Shown: positions 7,304 through 16,707 of the stretch, piece by piece
Layout of the letters: every line of letters starts with the position of its first letter
How positions within the stretch are numbered: position 1 is the stretch's first letter
Source of the DNA: VFMC01 sp040380855
GTDB lineage: Bacteria > Actinomycetota > Acidimicrobiia > Acidimicrobiales > Ilumatobacteraceae
Direction: 5' to 3'
DNA: 64,000 bases
Assembly: GCA_040380855.1 (NCBI GenBank)
Contig: JBEIIG010000014.1
Location: 1-64,000, forward strand
The notes under the pieces: model-generated
What the model was told of the DNA's origin: nothing
The model's input: only the letters and a program-made list of their open reading frames with translations
Database searches by the model: none
Translations under genes and position numbers: made by a program

Positions 7304-8920
7304 ATGCGTCAACTCTTCACCGGCGGACGGGTGTTCACCGCAGTGCGCGGATCGTTGTGGGCCGAGGCCCTGGTGGTGGACGGAGCGCACATCGCCTTCG
7401 TCGGCGATGCTGCCGAGGCCGCTCGCGTGGCGGGCCCCGATGCCGAACTGATCGATCTGAGCGGTGGGGTCGTCGTGCCCGGCTTCGTCGACGCCCATGC
7501 CCACGTGGTGGGCACCGGCCAAGCGCTCGTCAAGGCACAACTCCGCGATGCGACATCGCTCGAGGCGATCATCGGTGCGCTGCAGGCGTGGGCAACGGCC
7601 CACCCCGACGAGCCGCGGGTGCTCGGTACGTCGTGGGTGTACGACGCCGTGCCGGGCGGCCGGCCCACGCGCCAGATGCTCGACGCGGCGTTCCCCGACC
7701 AGCCCGTCTACCTCGAGGCCAACGACTTCCACTCCACCTGGGTGAACACCGCGGCGCTGCGCGAGATGGGCATCACCTCCGACACCCCCGACCCGGTGGG
7801 CGGCGAGGTGGTGCGCGACCCGAGCACCCGCGAGGCCACCGGCTGGCTGCTCGAGACCGCAGCGAACGCCTACGTCTACCCAGTGGTCGACCGCGTCGAC
7901 ACCAGCACCATCGACGGCTACCTGGCCGCGGCGATGGCCGCCTACACGGCCTCGGGTGTGACCACCGCGGTCGACATGGGGCTGTCGGCCAGAATGCTCG
8001 CCGCGCTCCACCGTGCCGAACTGGCGGGCACCACCACCCTGCGCGTGATCGGGCACTGGCTGGTGCACCGCACCGGCGACCTCGACGAGGAGTTGGCGAA
8101 GGTGACCGAGGCCGTCGAACTCGCCCAACGGCACCGCTCGGATCTGTTGCGGATCACGGGCATCAAGATCGTCGTCGACGGCACCATCGACGGCTGCACC
8201 GCGGCACTCTCGCTGCCCTACACCGACGGCACGATGGCCGACCCGATCTGGGACCCCGATGCCCTCACGGCCGTCGTCACCGCTGCCGACGCCGCCGGCC
8301 TGCAGGTGGCCCTCCACGCCATCGGCGACCACGCCGTGCACATCGCCCTCGACGCGCTCGAACACGCTGCCCGGGTGAACGGCACCAGCGGCCGCCGCCA
8401 CCGCATCGAGCACCTCGAGTACGCGGAGGCGGCCGACATCGCCCGGCTCGGTCCCCTCGGTGTGACGGCGTCGATGCAACCCGTGCACCTCGACCCGGCC
8501 ATCATGCCCAACTGGGTGGCGATGCTGGGCGCCGAGCGTGCCCACCACGGCTTCGCCTGGCCCGAGTACATCGCCCACGGAGCCACCCTGGCGTTCGGCA
8601 CCGACACGCCCACGGCGCCCCACGAGCCGCTGCCGAACATGTTCATCGCCGCCACCCGCCGCTCGCCCGGGCATCCGCATCTGCAGCCGCACCGGCCCGA
8701 CTGGGCACGTCCGCTCGACGAGGCGGTGGTGCACGCCACCGCCGATGCGGCGTGGGCGAGCTTCGCCGACACCCAGCTCGGCACCCTGCAGGCAGGCATG
8801 CTCGCCGATCTGGTCGTGCTCGATCGCGACCCGTTCGCCGCTGGCCCAGACAGCCTGCTGTCCACCTCCGTCACCTGCACAGTGCTGGGTGGCCGCACCG
8901 TGCACGGCGCCTCCGCCTGA
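7304..8920 (+). CDS. YtcJ-type metal-dependent amidohydrolase
   Basis: A 538-residue amidohydrolase of the YtcJ group, TIM-barrel metal hydrolases with an N-terminal beta-sandwich. Metal-binding His-Ala-His is in the segment FVDAHAHVVG at about 61-70. Later His residues occur in ALHAIGDHAVH (about 328-338) and in HRIEH (about 366-370), and Asp in FGTDTPTAPHEP near 430. The length fits the group. No signal peptide is present. Relatives hydrolyse N-acyl or cyclic amide substrates, but the substrate cannot be inferred here. CAACAT lies 6 nt before the ATG. It is transcribed toward the GyrI-like gene. Confidence 0.85.
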   Translation: MRQLFTGGRVFTAVRGSLWAEALVVDGAHIAFVGDAAEAARVAGPDAELIDLSGGVVVPGFVDAHAHVVGTGQALVKAQLRDATSLEAIIGALQAWATAHPDEPRVLGTSWVYDAVPGGRPTRQMLDAAFPDQPVYLEANDFHSTWVNTAALREMGITSDTPDPVGGEVVRDPSTREATGWLLETAANAYVYPVVDRVDTSTIDGYLAAAMAAYTASGVTTAVDMGLSARMLAALHRAELAGTTTLRVIGHWLVHRTGDLDEELAKVTEAVELAQRHRSDLLRITGIKIVVDGTIDGCTAALSLPYTDGTMADPIWDPDALTAVVTAADAAGLQVALHAIGDHAVHIALDALEHAARVNGTSGRRHRIEHLEYAEAADIARLGPLGVTASMQPVHLDPAIMPNWVAMLGAERAHHGFAWPEYIAHGATLAFGTDTPTAPHEPLPNMFIAATRRSPGHPHLQPHRPDWARPLDEAVVHATADAAWASFADTQLGTLQAGMLADLVVLDRDPFAAGPDSLLSTSVTCTVLGGRTVHGASA

Positions 8921-8935
8921 CGGCAGCGGCCCGGT

Positions 8936-9394
8936 TCAGCTGACCGGCCACCAGATCTCGGTGCGCCATGCCGCCGGATCGGGTTCGGCCGCAGGATCGG
9001 TGAGGTACACCTCCCACATCGACATCGTCGGGATGAGGTCGTGGTCGAGCATCCAGGTGCGCATCCGGTCGTAGGTGGTGTGCATCGTGTCGTACGGGCC
9101 CACGTGCACCGTCTGCACCGCACGCCCGCCCGGCAGACGACTCGGCACCACCGTTCCCGCCGGCTCGATCGGCCGTGGCACCACGAAGCCCGCCTCGAGC
9201 GACACATCGTCGGTGGGCGGACCGGCGTACCAGGTGAACGGCGGACCGAGCGGCGCGAGCCCCTGCCCCGCCAACGCGGCGATCACCGCAGGAAAGGCAC
9301 CCGAGAAGAACTGCGGTAACTCGGCCATCGCCACGGTGGCCCGCACGACAGCCGTGTCGCGTGTATCCAGATCGACCAGTCGGCACTCATCCAT
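8936..9394 (-). CDS. GyrI-like small-molecule-binding protein
   Basis: A 152-residue stand-alone GyrI-like (effector-binding, SOUL/heme-binding-like fold) domain. Typical segments are the strand Val-Gln-Thr-Val-His-Val-Gly-Pro-Tyr (about 92-100) followed by Tyr-Asp-Arg-Met-Arg-Thr-Trp. The C-terminal strand is Trp-Glu-Val-Tyr-Leu-Thr-Asp-Pro and the end is Trp-Arg-Thr-Glu-Ile-Trp-Trp-Pro-Val. Such domains bind drugs or small ligands and occur alone or fused to MerR/AraC regulators; no DNA-binding domain is present here. It is divergent from an ABC transporter pair, which would fit a role with exporter substrates, but that link is inference. Confidence 0.75.
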   Translation of the reverse strand: MDECRLVDLDTRDTAVVRATVAMAELPQFFSGAFPAVIAALAGQGLAPLGPPFTWYAGPPTDDVSLEAGFVVPRPIEPAGTVVPSRLPGGRAVQTVHVGPYDTMHTTYDRMRTWMLDHDLIPTMSMWEVYLTDPAAEPDPAAWRTEIWWPVS

Positions 9395-9501
9395 ACACGC
9401 AGTTCACCCGCCACCCGCCCCACGGCGACAGGGCCGAGCGGGCCGCACGAGCCCGCCGGAGTGCCCTGGTTCACCGGCCGACGCCCGCCGACACTGGGGC
9501 G

Positions 9502-10236
9502 GTGGCGCACCCGATCGAACCGCGCGGTTCGCGCATCGAGCTCGACCATGTGTCGAAGCGGTACCGGGTGGGTGACGGCGAGGTGTGCGCGCTCGACAAC
9601 GTGTCGCTGCACATCGACGGCGCCACGTTCACGGTCATCCTCGGTGCATCGGGAAGCGGGAAGACCACGCTGCTGAACGTGATCGGCGCACTCGACACCG
9701 TGTCGTCGGGCACCGTGCGCGTGAACGGAACGGTGGTCAGCGGAGCATCGGCCCGCGAACGAGCGGCGTTCCGGCGCCGTTCGGTGAGCTTCATCTTCCA
9801 GGCGTTCAACCTGTTTCCCGGCCTCACTGCGTTCGAGAACGTCAGGTTCGGCGCCGATGCCGCCCGGCGCGGCGATGCACGCGTCGCCGCCGATGCAGCG
9901 ATCGAGACCGTCGGCCTCGCTGATCGGCGCCACCACTTCCCGCATCAACTGTCGGGCGGCGAACAACAGCGGGTGGCCATCGCGCGCGCCCTTGCCACCG
10001 GCAACCCGATCATCCTGGCCGACGAACCGACCGGCGAACTCGACTTCCGCACCGGCGTCGCCATCCTCGCTGCGCTCGACGAGCAGGCGCGGCGCGGGAT
10101 GACGGTGCTGGTGGTGACCCACAACCGCGAGATCTCGCGGGTGGCCGACCGGGTGATCGAGTTGTCGAGCGGCCGCATCGTCACCGACGGTCCGCCCCGG
10201 GGTGGTCGTGCCGCAGTCGCCGAACTGCAATGGTGA
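9502..10236 (+). CDS. ABC transporter ATP-binding protein (MacB/LolD type)
   Basis: A 244-residue ATPase with Walker A GASGSGKTT (48-56), the Q-loop Gln in FIFQAFN, the signature LSGGEQQR, Walker B IILADEPTGELD and the switch His in VVTHN. The sequence is of the MacB/LolD/FtsE group that powers FtsX-type permeases. I chose the GTG at 9502, which has a GGGG run just upstream; an in-frame ATG at 9361 would add a 47-residue low-complexity extension that also overlaps the divergent GyrI-like start. The last 7 nt overlap the permease start, so the two form one translationally coupled transporter. Confidence 0.9.
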   Translation: MAHPIEPRGSRIELDHVSKRYRVGDGEVCALDNVSLHIDGATFTVILGASGSGKTTLLNVIGALDTVSSGTVRVNGTVVSGASARERAAFRRRSVSFIFQAFNLFPGLTAFENVRFGADAARRGDARVAADAAIETVGLADRRHHFPHQLSGGEQQRVAIARALATGNPIILADEPTGELDFRTGVAILAALDEQARRGMTVLVVTHNREISRVADRVIELSSGRIVTDGPPRGGRAAVAELQW

Positions 10237-12668
10237 CGATTCGCTGGGCGTGGCGCGATCTGCGGAGGCACCTCGTGCAGATCGTGTCGATCGGCTTCGT
10301 CGTGGCGATCGGAACCGGCATCTACGCCGGCCTCGGCAGCACGGGCCACTGGCGCACCCGATCGAACGACGCCAGCTTCGCCGCGTTGCACCTGCACGAC
10401 CTGCGCGTCTCGCTGCAGCTCGGCACCTTCGCCCCCGAGGGCTCACTGCGCGCTGCGGCGGCCGGTATCGCGCACGCGTCGGACCTCGCAGCGGTGGCCG
10501 AGCGGCTGGTGGTCGATTCGCAGATCGACGCATCGGACGCGTCGGACACGGTGCTGGTGGGTGCACGGCTGGTGGCCGCAGCGGGCCTGGCCACGGACAA
10601 CGACAGCGCCGCCATCGACACGGTGTGGCTGGCGCGTGGCGACCGGCCGGTTGTCGGTGAGGGCGCCGCCCTGCTCGAGGAGAAGTTCGCCGACTACTAC
10701 GGCCTCGCTGCGGCGGGGACAGTCGTGCTCGCCGGCAGCACCAGGGTGCGCTACACGGGCCTCGGCATCGCACCCGAGGACTTCTCGGTCACGGCGCAGC
10801 GGGGCAGCGTGCTCGCCGAGGCCGACCTGGCCACGCTGTACGTCGACCTGCACACCGGACAGCGACTCACCGACCACCAGGGTCACGTGAACGATCTGGT
10901 GGTGACCCTGCGCCCGGGCGCCGACCGCGAGATGATCGCCGATGAACTCGCTGCGGCGATCGGGGCGCTCGGTGTGGTGAGCCCCGTGGTGACGACACGC
11001 GACGACACCGAGGCGTACCGCATCCTCTACGACGACATCGCCACCGACCAACAGATGTGGAACATCCTGTCGGCGTTGGTGCTCGGCGCGGCTGCCCTCG
11101 CGGCGGTGAACCTGATCGGCCGGGTGGTCGAGGCGCAGCGCCGCGACATCGGCATCGGCATGGCACTCGGCGTTCCCCGGTGGCAGCTCGGAATCCGCCC
11201 GGCGCTGATCGGTGTGGAGGTGGGCATCGTGGGCACGCTCGCCGGCATCGGAGTGGGCGTGCTGGTGGGATCGATGATGCGCGGACTGCTCGAGTCGCTC
11301 CTCCCCCTGCCCGTCTACGAGACACCGTTCCAGTACGGCGTGTACGCACGCGGGGCCGTGATCGGCCTCGTCCCGCCGCTGATCGCCTCGATCGTCCCCG
11401 TGTGGCGCGCCGTGCGCGTCGAACCGGCCGAGGCGATCCGCACCGGCCACCTGGCACCACGCGGTGGTCGGCTCGGCCCGTGGTCGGCCCGGCTGCGCCT
11501 CCCCGGCTCGAGCCTGGTGCAGATGCCGCTTCGCAATACGTTGCGCACCCCGCGACGCACGTTGCTGACGGCACTGGGCGTGGGCGCTGCCATCACTGCG
11601 CTCGTCGCCGTGATGGGCCTGCTCGACAGCTTCACCGCCACGATCGACCGTGGTGTCGCCGAGGTGACCAGGGGCGACCCCGATCGGGTGGCCATCACGC
11701 TCACCGGCCTCACCTCACGTGCCGACCCCACGGTGGCCGCGATCGCCACCTCGCCCGTGGTCGGCGCGTGGACCGCAGGACTCCGTGTACCGGTGAGCGC
11801 CCGCGCCGTCGACAGCACCGCAGAGGCACTCGACCTGCTGGTGGAGGTGATCGACTTCGACCAGGCGTTGTGGATCCCGAGTACAGGGCGCATCGACCCC
11901 GCCGACGCTGCGACCGGGCTGGTGTTGGCGCAGAAGGCGGCCGACGACCTGGGAGTCGCCGTGGGCGACGCAGTGGTGGTGACGCATCCACGTCTGTCCG
12001 GCGGTCGCTACACGATGACCGACACGGTGGTGACCGTCAGCGCGCTTCACCCCGACCCGATCCGCAGCCTCGCCTATCTCGACCGACGCGCTGCGGCAGC
12101 GTTCGGGATGGGAGACCTGGTGAACACGGTGCAGACGGTGCCTGCCGCGGGCTACGACCGCGACGACCTGCAACGGGCCGTGTTCGACCTGGCCGGTGTG
12201 TCGTCGGCTCAACCGGTCGCCCGACTGGGCGAGGTGTTCGACGACGTGTTGCACCGGTTCACCGGTTTCCTGGCCATCACCGCAGGCTCGGTGCTCGCGC
12301 TCGGTGTGCTGATCGGCACGAATGCGACGCGTATCGGCATCGAGGAACGTCGGCGCGAGCACGCGACGATGCTGGCGTTCGGAGTACCCCTGCGAGCAGT
12401 GGTTGCGCAGGTGATGGCCGAGGCGGCGATCGTCGGACTCGCCGCCACCGGGGTCGGCGTCGTGGCCGGGTACGTGCTGCTCGGCTGGATCCTCGACGCC
12501 CTCGCCCAACGCACCCTGCCCGACATCGGCGTGATCATGCAGGTCGGTGGATCGACCGTGTGGATCGCTGCGGCAGTCGGTGTGGCCGCACTGTCGATCT
12601 CGCCACTGCTGTTGGTGCGGCGGATCACCACGATGGACCTTCCCGACACACTGCGGCTTGTCGAGTAG
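10230..12668 (+). CDS. FtsX-type ABC transporter permease
   Basis: An 812-residue permease with two FtsX modules. There is an N-terminal helix at about 15-35, then a large extracytoplasmic domain (about 40-265). The first group of three helices lies at about 270-400, where Gln-Arg-Arg-Asp-Ile-Gly-Ile-Gly-Met-Ala-Leu-Gly is the usual coupling loop. A helix follows near 440-465, then a second extracytoplasmic domain and a C-terminal three-helix group at about 680-800. This layout matches lipid, lipoprotein or efflux exporters rather than importers. It overlaps the ATPase gene by 7 nt. The cargo is unknown. Confidence 0.88.
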   Translation: MVTIRWAWRDLRRHLVQIVSIGFVVAIGTGIYAGLGSTGHWRTRSNDASFAALHLHDLRVSLQLGTFAPEGSLRAAAAGIAHASDLAAVAERLVVDSQIDASDASDTVLVGARLVAAAGLATDNDSAAIDTVWLARGDRPVVGEGAALLEEKFADYYGLAAAGTVVLAGSTRVRYTGLGIAPEDFSVTAQRGSVLAEADLATLYVDLHTGQRLTDHQGHVNDLVVTLRPGADREMIADELAAAIGALGVVSPVVTTRDDTEAYRILYDDIATDQQMWNILSALVLGAAALAAVNLIGRVVEAQRRDIGIGMALGVPRWQLGIRPALIGVEVGIVGTLAGIGVGVLVGSMMRGLLESLLPLPVYETPFQYGVYARGAVIGLVPPLIASIVPVWRAVRVEPAEAIRTGHLAPRGGRLGPWSARLRLPGSSLVQMPLRNTLRTPRRTLLTALGVGAAITALVAVMGLLDSFTATIDRGVAEVTRGDPDRVAITLTGLTSRADPTVAAIATSPVVGAWTAGLRVPVSARAVDSTAEALDLLVEVIDFDQALWIPSTGRIDPADAATGLVLAQKAADDLGVAVGDAVVVTHPRLSGGRYTMTDTVVTVSALHPDPIRSLAYLDRRAAAAFGMGDLVNTVQTVPAAGYDRDDLQRAVFDLAGVSSAQPVARLGEVFDDVLHRFTGFLAITAGSVLALGVLIGTNATRIGIEERRREHATMLAFGVPLRAVVAQVMAEAAIVGLAATGVGVVAGYVLLGWILDALAQRTLPDIGVIMQVGGSTVWIAAAVGVAALSISPLLLVRRITTMDLPDTLRLVE

Positions 12669-12740
12669 GCGCGAGCACCCAGTGGTACAGTCGGCCTCGC
12701 CGGGCGGGTCCGGCCCATGAGGCGGAGGAGGTGTGGCGCC

Positions 12741-14579
12741 GTGCACGATGCTGGCACGCCAGCGCCGATCGAAGCGTTGATGCTCGCCGGCCACCGCCGT
12801 GTGCTCGAGCTCATTGCCCGAGGTGCCCCCGCCACCGACACCCTTGCGGCGGTTGCCCGGTTCGCCGAGGAAGTCCTGCCCGAGATGCTGGCCTCGATCC
12901 TGGCCTACGACCAGGTCGACGGGGTGCTGCGCCGCGGAGGGTACGGCCGCCTACCGGCATCGTTCGCCGAGGCCGTCGACGGCATGATCCCATCCGCAGC
13001 CAGCGGCAGTTGCGGCACGGCCGCATTCCGCTGCGAGCGCGTGGTGAGCCACGACATCGCCAACGACCCGCTGTGGGACGGCCACCGCGAACTCGCAGCG
13101 TCGTACGGCATCGCCGCGGGTTGGTCGACGCCGCTGCTCGATCCCGAGCGCGGCGAACTGCTCGGCGTGTTCGGGATGTACTACCGCACACCGCGTCGAC
13201 CCAGCGACACCGAGTTGGTACTGGTCGACGACCTCGCCAGCCTCGCCACCGTCGCCCTGAAACAACACCACGACGAAGAGCGCCTGCGCCGCGAGGCACT
13301 GCACGATCCGCTCACCGGCCTGGCGAACCGTCGCCGCATCCGCGAACTCATCGCCCGCGGCAACGACGCCAGCGGCGGCGACCCCGCCTACCAGCGCACG
13401 ATCGCCATGTTCGACTTCGAACAGGTACGCCGATTCGACGGCCAGTTCGGCCGACTCCTCGGCGACCGACGGCTGGTCGAGATCACGTTCCAACTGCAAG
13501 AGACACTCGGCATCGCCACCCTGGCCCGCTTCGAGGGCGACCTGTTCGCTGCCCTCATCGACGCCCCCGACGATGCGGCTCGCCTGGCGATCGAACGCGC
13601 CCTCGCTGCGTTCACGCTGCCCATCTCGTTCCCTGGCACCGATGTACGCGCTGCGGTCGGTGTAGGCGTGGTGCATGTGCACGGCGACGTCGACGACGTC
13701 GACGAACTGCTCTACCACGCCACCGAGGCCACCCGCCGCTCGACCCAGATGGGCGGCGGCCGGATCGTCGTGTTCGGCAACGACGAACGCAAGGCGGCAT
13801 CGCAACGGCGGCGCATCGAGCGGTTGCTGTTCGGTCTCATCTCGGCCGAACAGGTCGTGGCCCACTACCAACCGATCGTCGACCTCGTGTCGGGTCGGCC
13901 GATCGGCCTCGAAGCGCTCGCCCGCTTGGAGGGTGACGGTGTGGCCGACGTCTCGCCTGCAGTGTTCATCCCGGTGGCCGAGGAGAGCAACCTGATCGAG
14001 GCCATCGGCGCCGCCATGTTGCGCCGCTCGTGCGAGGCGATGGCCGAGCACCGGCGCGAACTCGACGGCCTCACCGTGCACGTGAACGTGTCGGTGCGCC
14101 AGTTGATGAGCCCGCACTTCACCACCGAGGCAGCGGCCATGCTGGTGAAGTACGGCCTCAATCCGAAGCGGGTCTGCTTCGAGGTGACCGAGAGCCAATG
14201 GCTCGACCGCACCAGCCCGGCGCGGGCCACACTCGCCGAACTGCGCCGCCGCGGGTTCCGTCTCGCGCTCGACGACTTCGGCACCGGGTACGCGTCGTTG
14301 AGCTATCTGCAGGAACTGCCGTTCTCGGAGGTGAAGTACGACGGCAGCTTCGTCGCCAAGCTGGGCACCGATTCGACTGCACCTGCGCTGTCGGCTGCCG
14401 TACTCGGCATGGCCCACGCATGTGGGATGACCATGATCGCCGAGAGCGTCGAGACGGCCGAACAGGCCGAGATCCTGCGCTCGGTGGGCTACGAGGCCGC
14501 GCAGGGTTGGTTCTTCGGCCCGGCGATGCCACTCGACGAACTGCTCGTCTGGCTGGCCGACCGACGCAACGCCGCCTAG
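12741..14579 (+). CDS. GAF-GGDEF(degenerate)-EAL cyclic-di-GMP phosphodiesterase
   Basis: A 612-residue signalling protein. A GAF-like sensor domain covers about 20-180, with Ser-Gly-Ser-Cys-Gly-Thr-Ala-Ala at its core. A GGDEF domain at about 185-345 has lost its active site, reading Arg-Phe-Glu-Gly-Asp-Leu-Phe-Ala where GGDEF is expected, so it should not make c-di-GMP. The EAL domain at about 360-605 keeps LEALAR, NVSVRQL, EVTES, LALDDFGTGYASLSYL and AESVET, so it should hydrolyse c-di-GMP. The GTG at 12741 has GGAGGAGG 9 nt upstream and is preferred to the ATG at 12717. It lacks membrane segments. It ends against the convergent phosphoribosyltransferase gene, both stops lying in one CTAG. 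Confidence 0.9.
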   Translation: MHDAGTPAPIEALMLAGHRRVLELIARGAPATDTLAAVARFAEEVLPEMLASILAYDQVDGVLRRGGYGRLPASFAEAVDGMIPSAASGSCGTAAFRCERVVSHDIANDPLWDGHRELAASYGIAAGWSTPLLDPERGELLGVFGMYYRTPRRPSDTELVLVDDLASLATVALKQHHDEERLRREALHDPLTGLANRRRIRELIARGNDASGGDPAYQRTIAMFDFEQVRRFDGQFGRLLGDRRLVEITFQLQETLGIATLARFEGDLFAALIDAPDDAARLAIERALAAFTLPISFPGTDVRAAVGVGVVHVHGDVDDVDELLYHATEATRRSTQMGGGRIVVFGNDERKAASQRRRIERLLFGLISAEQVVAHYQPIVDLVSGRPIGLEALARLEGDGVADVSPAVFIPVAEESNLIEAIGAAMLRRSCEAMAEHRRELDGLTVHVNVSVRQLMSPHFTTEAAAMLVKYGLNPKRVCFEVTESQWLDRTSPARATLAELRRRGFRLALDDFGTGYASLSYLQELPFSEVKYDGSFVAKLGTDSTAPALSAAVLGMAHACGMTMIAESVETAEQAEILRSVGYEAAQGWFFGPAMPLDELLVWLADRRNAA

Positions 14580-15178
14580 GCGCCGCTCGACGCCGGCGCG
14601 TTCGCGTAGTGGTGGCTCAGCACCACCGGCTCGGGGGCGGTCTCGACCGCGACCAGTTCGTCGACATCGTCGCCCACTGCGGTGCGCCACCCGTCCGGCG
14701 CCACCGGCACGGCCACGACCACCCGGAGGGCACCCAGGGCGCGGATCGCCCGGCAGGCCGCACGGACCGTCGACCCGCTGGCGATCCCGTCGTCGACCAC
14801 GACCACGGTTCGACCGCGGATGTCGGTGCGGGACCGATCGCCGCGGTGCCGCTGCACCTGTCGTTCCACCTCGAGTGCCTCGACCCGTTCGAGTGCCGCC
14901 AGTTCAGCCGGTTCGATGCCGGTCGCTGCGACCAACGCCCCGTCGACGAGCGACACCCCTCCTTCGGCGACTGCGCCGACCGCCACACCACGACCGTCGA
15001 CAGGCACCACCACCCGACGCACGACGAGGACATCGAGCGGTGCGCCGAGCCAGGCGGCGACCGCTTCGGCCACGGGCATGCCCTGGTCGGCGATCCCGAG
15101 CACGATCGGTCGTTCGGGCTTCAGATGCACGAGCAGCGCTCCGAGGCTGCGGCCCGCTTCATGACGGTCGACGAACAT
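14576..15178 (-). CDS. phosphoribosyltransferase-domain protein
   Basis: A 200-residue type I phosphoribosyltransferase-fold protein. The PRPP-binding loop is Val-Val-Val-Val-Asp-Asp-Gly-Ile-Ala-Ser-Gly-Ser-Thr (near 130-142). It begins Met-Phe-Val-Asp-Arg-His-Glu-Ala-Gly, close to the start of the fusion protein at 25491. A longer N-terminal frame exists but is low complexity and runs into the neighbouring promoter region, so I chose the ATG at 15178. From memory, Mycobacterium tuberculosis Rv2030c joins this domain to an erythromycin-esterase domain and belongs to the DosR dormancy regulon. Here the two domains are separate divergent genes. The substrate is unknown. Confidence 0.82.
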   Translation of the reverse strand: MFVDRHEAGRSLGALLVHLKPERPIVLGIADQGMPVAEAVAAWLGAPLDVLVVRRVVVPVDGRGVAVGAVAEGGVSLVDGALVAATGIEPAELAALERVEALEVERQVQRHRGDRSRTDIRGRTVVVVDDGIASGSTVRAACRAIRALGALRVVVAVPVAPDGWRTAVGDDVDELVAVETAPEPVVLSHHYANAPASSGA

Positions 15179-15222
15179 CGGTGACCTCCTCGCCCTGCAT
15201 CCAATCAAGCGCTGCCCACTGC

Positions 15223-15244
15223 CGCGAGGGCCGAAGGTCTCGCG
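15223..15244. promoter_or_regulatory. dyad operator with GACCTTCGRCC core, copy 1
   Basis: A 22-bp imperfect dyad with perfect 6-bp outer arms, CGCGAG and CTCGCG, around GGCCGAAGGT. Its reverse complement shares 16 of 17 bases with 25443-25459 and the 11-bp core with 35902-35912. It lies between the divergent phosphoribosyltransferase and erythromycin-esterase-like genes. It is a candidate site for a dormancy-type response regulator. Confidence 0.5.
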
Positions 15245-15300
15245 CCACCGACCACCCTTCGCCTCTCGGGACCGGCGCGCGCCGCTGCGACGCTGACGCC

Positions 15301-16695
15301 ATGGCACCGGCACATCCCCCATCGGCCCGACCGGCGGCGACCCGCACCGCATCGGCGCTCCCGGCACTCACCCGCGCCGCTCACCCGGTGCTGGGCAACG
15401 AGCACGACTACGACGCGCTCATCGACCTGGTGGGCGACCGCCGGTTCGTCCTAATCGGTGAGGCCACCCACGGCACCCGCGAGTTCTACCGCGAACGGGC
15501 ACGGATCACGCAGCGACTGATCACCGAGTGCGGATTCACCGCAGTCGCCGTCGAGGCCGATTGGCCCGACTCTGTGCGCGTCCAACACTTCGTCACCGGC
15601 CGTTCCGACGACTGCGATGCGGCTGCCGCACTCAGCGACTTCCGCCGCTTCCCCGCGTGGATGTGGCGCAACACCGAGGTGCTCGCATTCCTCGAGTGGT
15701 TGCGCACCCACAACAGCAGCCGACGGGTCGAGGCCGATCAGGTGCGGTTCTTCGGCCTCGACCTGTACAGCCTGCGCGCCTCGATCGAGGCCGTGATCGA
15801 CTACCTCGACCGGGTCGACCCGATCGAGGCGCGACGGGCACGCGAGCGGTACAGCTGCTTCGACCACGTGGGCGCCGAGGGGCAGGCCTACGGCTATGCC
15901 CTCGCCTACAGCGGTGCAGCACCGTGCGAGGACGAGGTGGTGGCCCAACTCGTCGCACTGCGCCGCAACGCCACCGCCTACCTGCACGCCGACGGCCCAC
16001 AGGCCGCAGACGACCAGTTCGTCGCCGAGATGAACGCGATGGTGGTGCGCAACGCCGAGGAGTACTACCAGCAGATGTACCGCGCCGAGACCTCGTCGTG
16101 GAACCTGCGCGACCGGCACATGGCGGCCACGCTCGACGCCCTCGTGCATCACCTCGATCAGCGCTTCGACCATCGGCACCGCGGCGGCCATCGCGCCAAG
16201 GTGGTGGTATGGGAGCACAATTCGCACGTGGGTGATGCGCGTGCCACTGCGCTGGGCGCTCGCGGCGAACTGACGGTGGGCCAGCTCGCCCGGCAGCGGT
16301 ACGGCAACGACTGCCTGCTGATCGGCCTCACCACCTACTACGGCACCGTCACCGCCGCGGCCGGCTGGGGTGGACGGGCCGAGCGCTGGCGGGTCACCCC
16401 GGCGCTGCCCAACAGCCACGAGGCGCTGCTGCACCGCGTGGGGATGCCCGCGTTCTGGGTGTCGACCGCCGAGCCCGTGGTGCACAACGAACTCCGCACG
16501 GCACGGCTCGAGCGCGCCATCGGTGTCATCTACCGGCCGCACACCGAACGCCAGAGCCACTACTTCCCGGCACGTCTGGCCGACCAGTTCGACGTCGTGT
16601 TGCACATCGACCGGACCAGCGCCCTGCAACCGCTCGAACCCACCGCCGAGTGGGCACGCGACGAACCTGCCGAGACCTTCCCCACCGGCATCTGA
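15301..16695 (+). CDS. erythromycin esterase-like protein
   Basis: A 464-residue protein of the erythromycin-esterase (EreA/EreB-like) superfamily. Family features are Ile-Gly-Glu-Ala-Thr-His-Gly-Thr-Arg-Glu-Phe (about 57-67), Val-Glu-Ala-Asp-Trp-Pro-Asp, Trp-Met-Trp-Arg-Asn, and Val-Val-Trp-Glu-His-Asn-Ser-His-Val-Gly-Asp. The catalytic His and Glu are therefore present. Chromosomal members are usually stress or dormancy genes of unknown substrate rather than macrolide resistance genes. It is divergent from a phosphoribosyltransferase gene, a pair found fused in Rv2030c, as I recall it. GACGCT lies 6 nt before the ATG. It faces the PfkB kinase gene convergently. Confidence 0.85.
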   Translation: MAPAHPPSARPAATRTASALPALTRAAHPVLGNEHDYDALIDLVGDRRFVLIGEATHGTREFYRERARITQRLITECGFTAVAVEADWPDSVRVQHFVTGRSDDCDAAAALSDFRRFPAWMWRNTEVLAFLEWLRTHNSSRRVEADQVRFFGLDLYSLRASIEAVIDYLDRVDPIEARRARERYSCFDHVGAEGQAYGYALAYSGAAPCEDEVVAQLVALRRNATAYLHADGPQAADDQFVAEMNAMVVRNAEEYYQQMYRAETSSWNLRDRHMAATLDALVHHLDQRFDHRHRGGHRAKVVVWEHNSHVGDARATALGARGELTVGQLARQRYGNDCLLIGLTTYYGTVTAAAGWGGRAERWRVTPALPNSHEALLHRVGMPAFWVSTAEPVVHNELRTARLERAIGVIYRPHTERQSHYFPARLADQFDVVLHIDRTSALQPLEPTAEWARDEPAETFPTGI

Positions 16696-16707
16696 TCGAG
16701 CGTCGGC

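Noticed and set aside
14875..15300. A longer N-terminus for the erythromycin-esterase-like protein
   Set aside because: The extension is antisense to the phosphoribosyltransferase gene and low complexity. The ATG at 15301 gives the normal family start.
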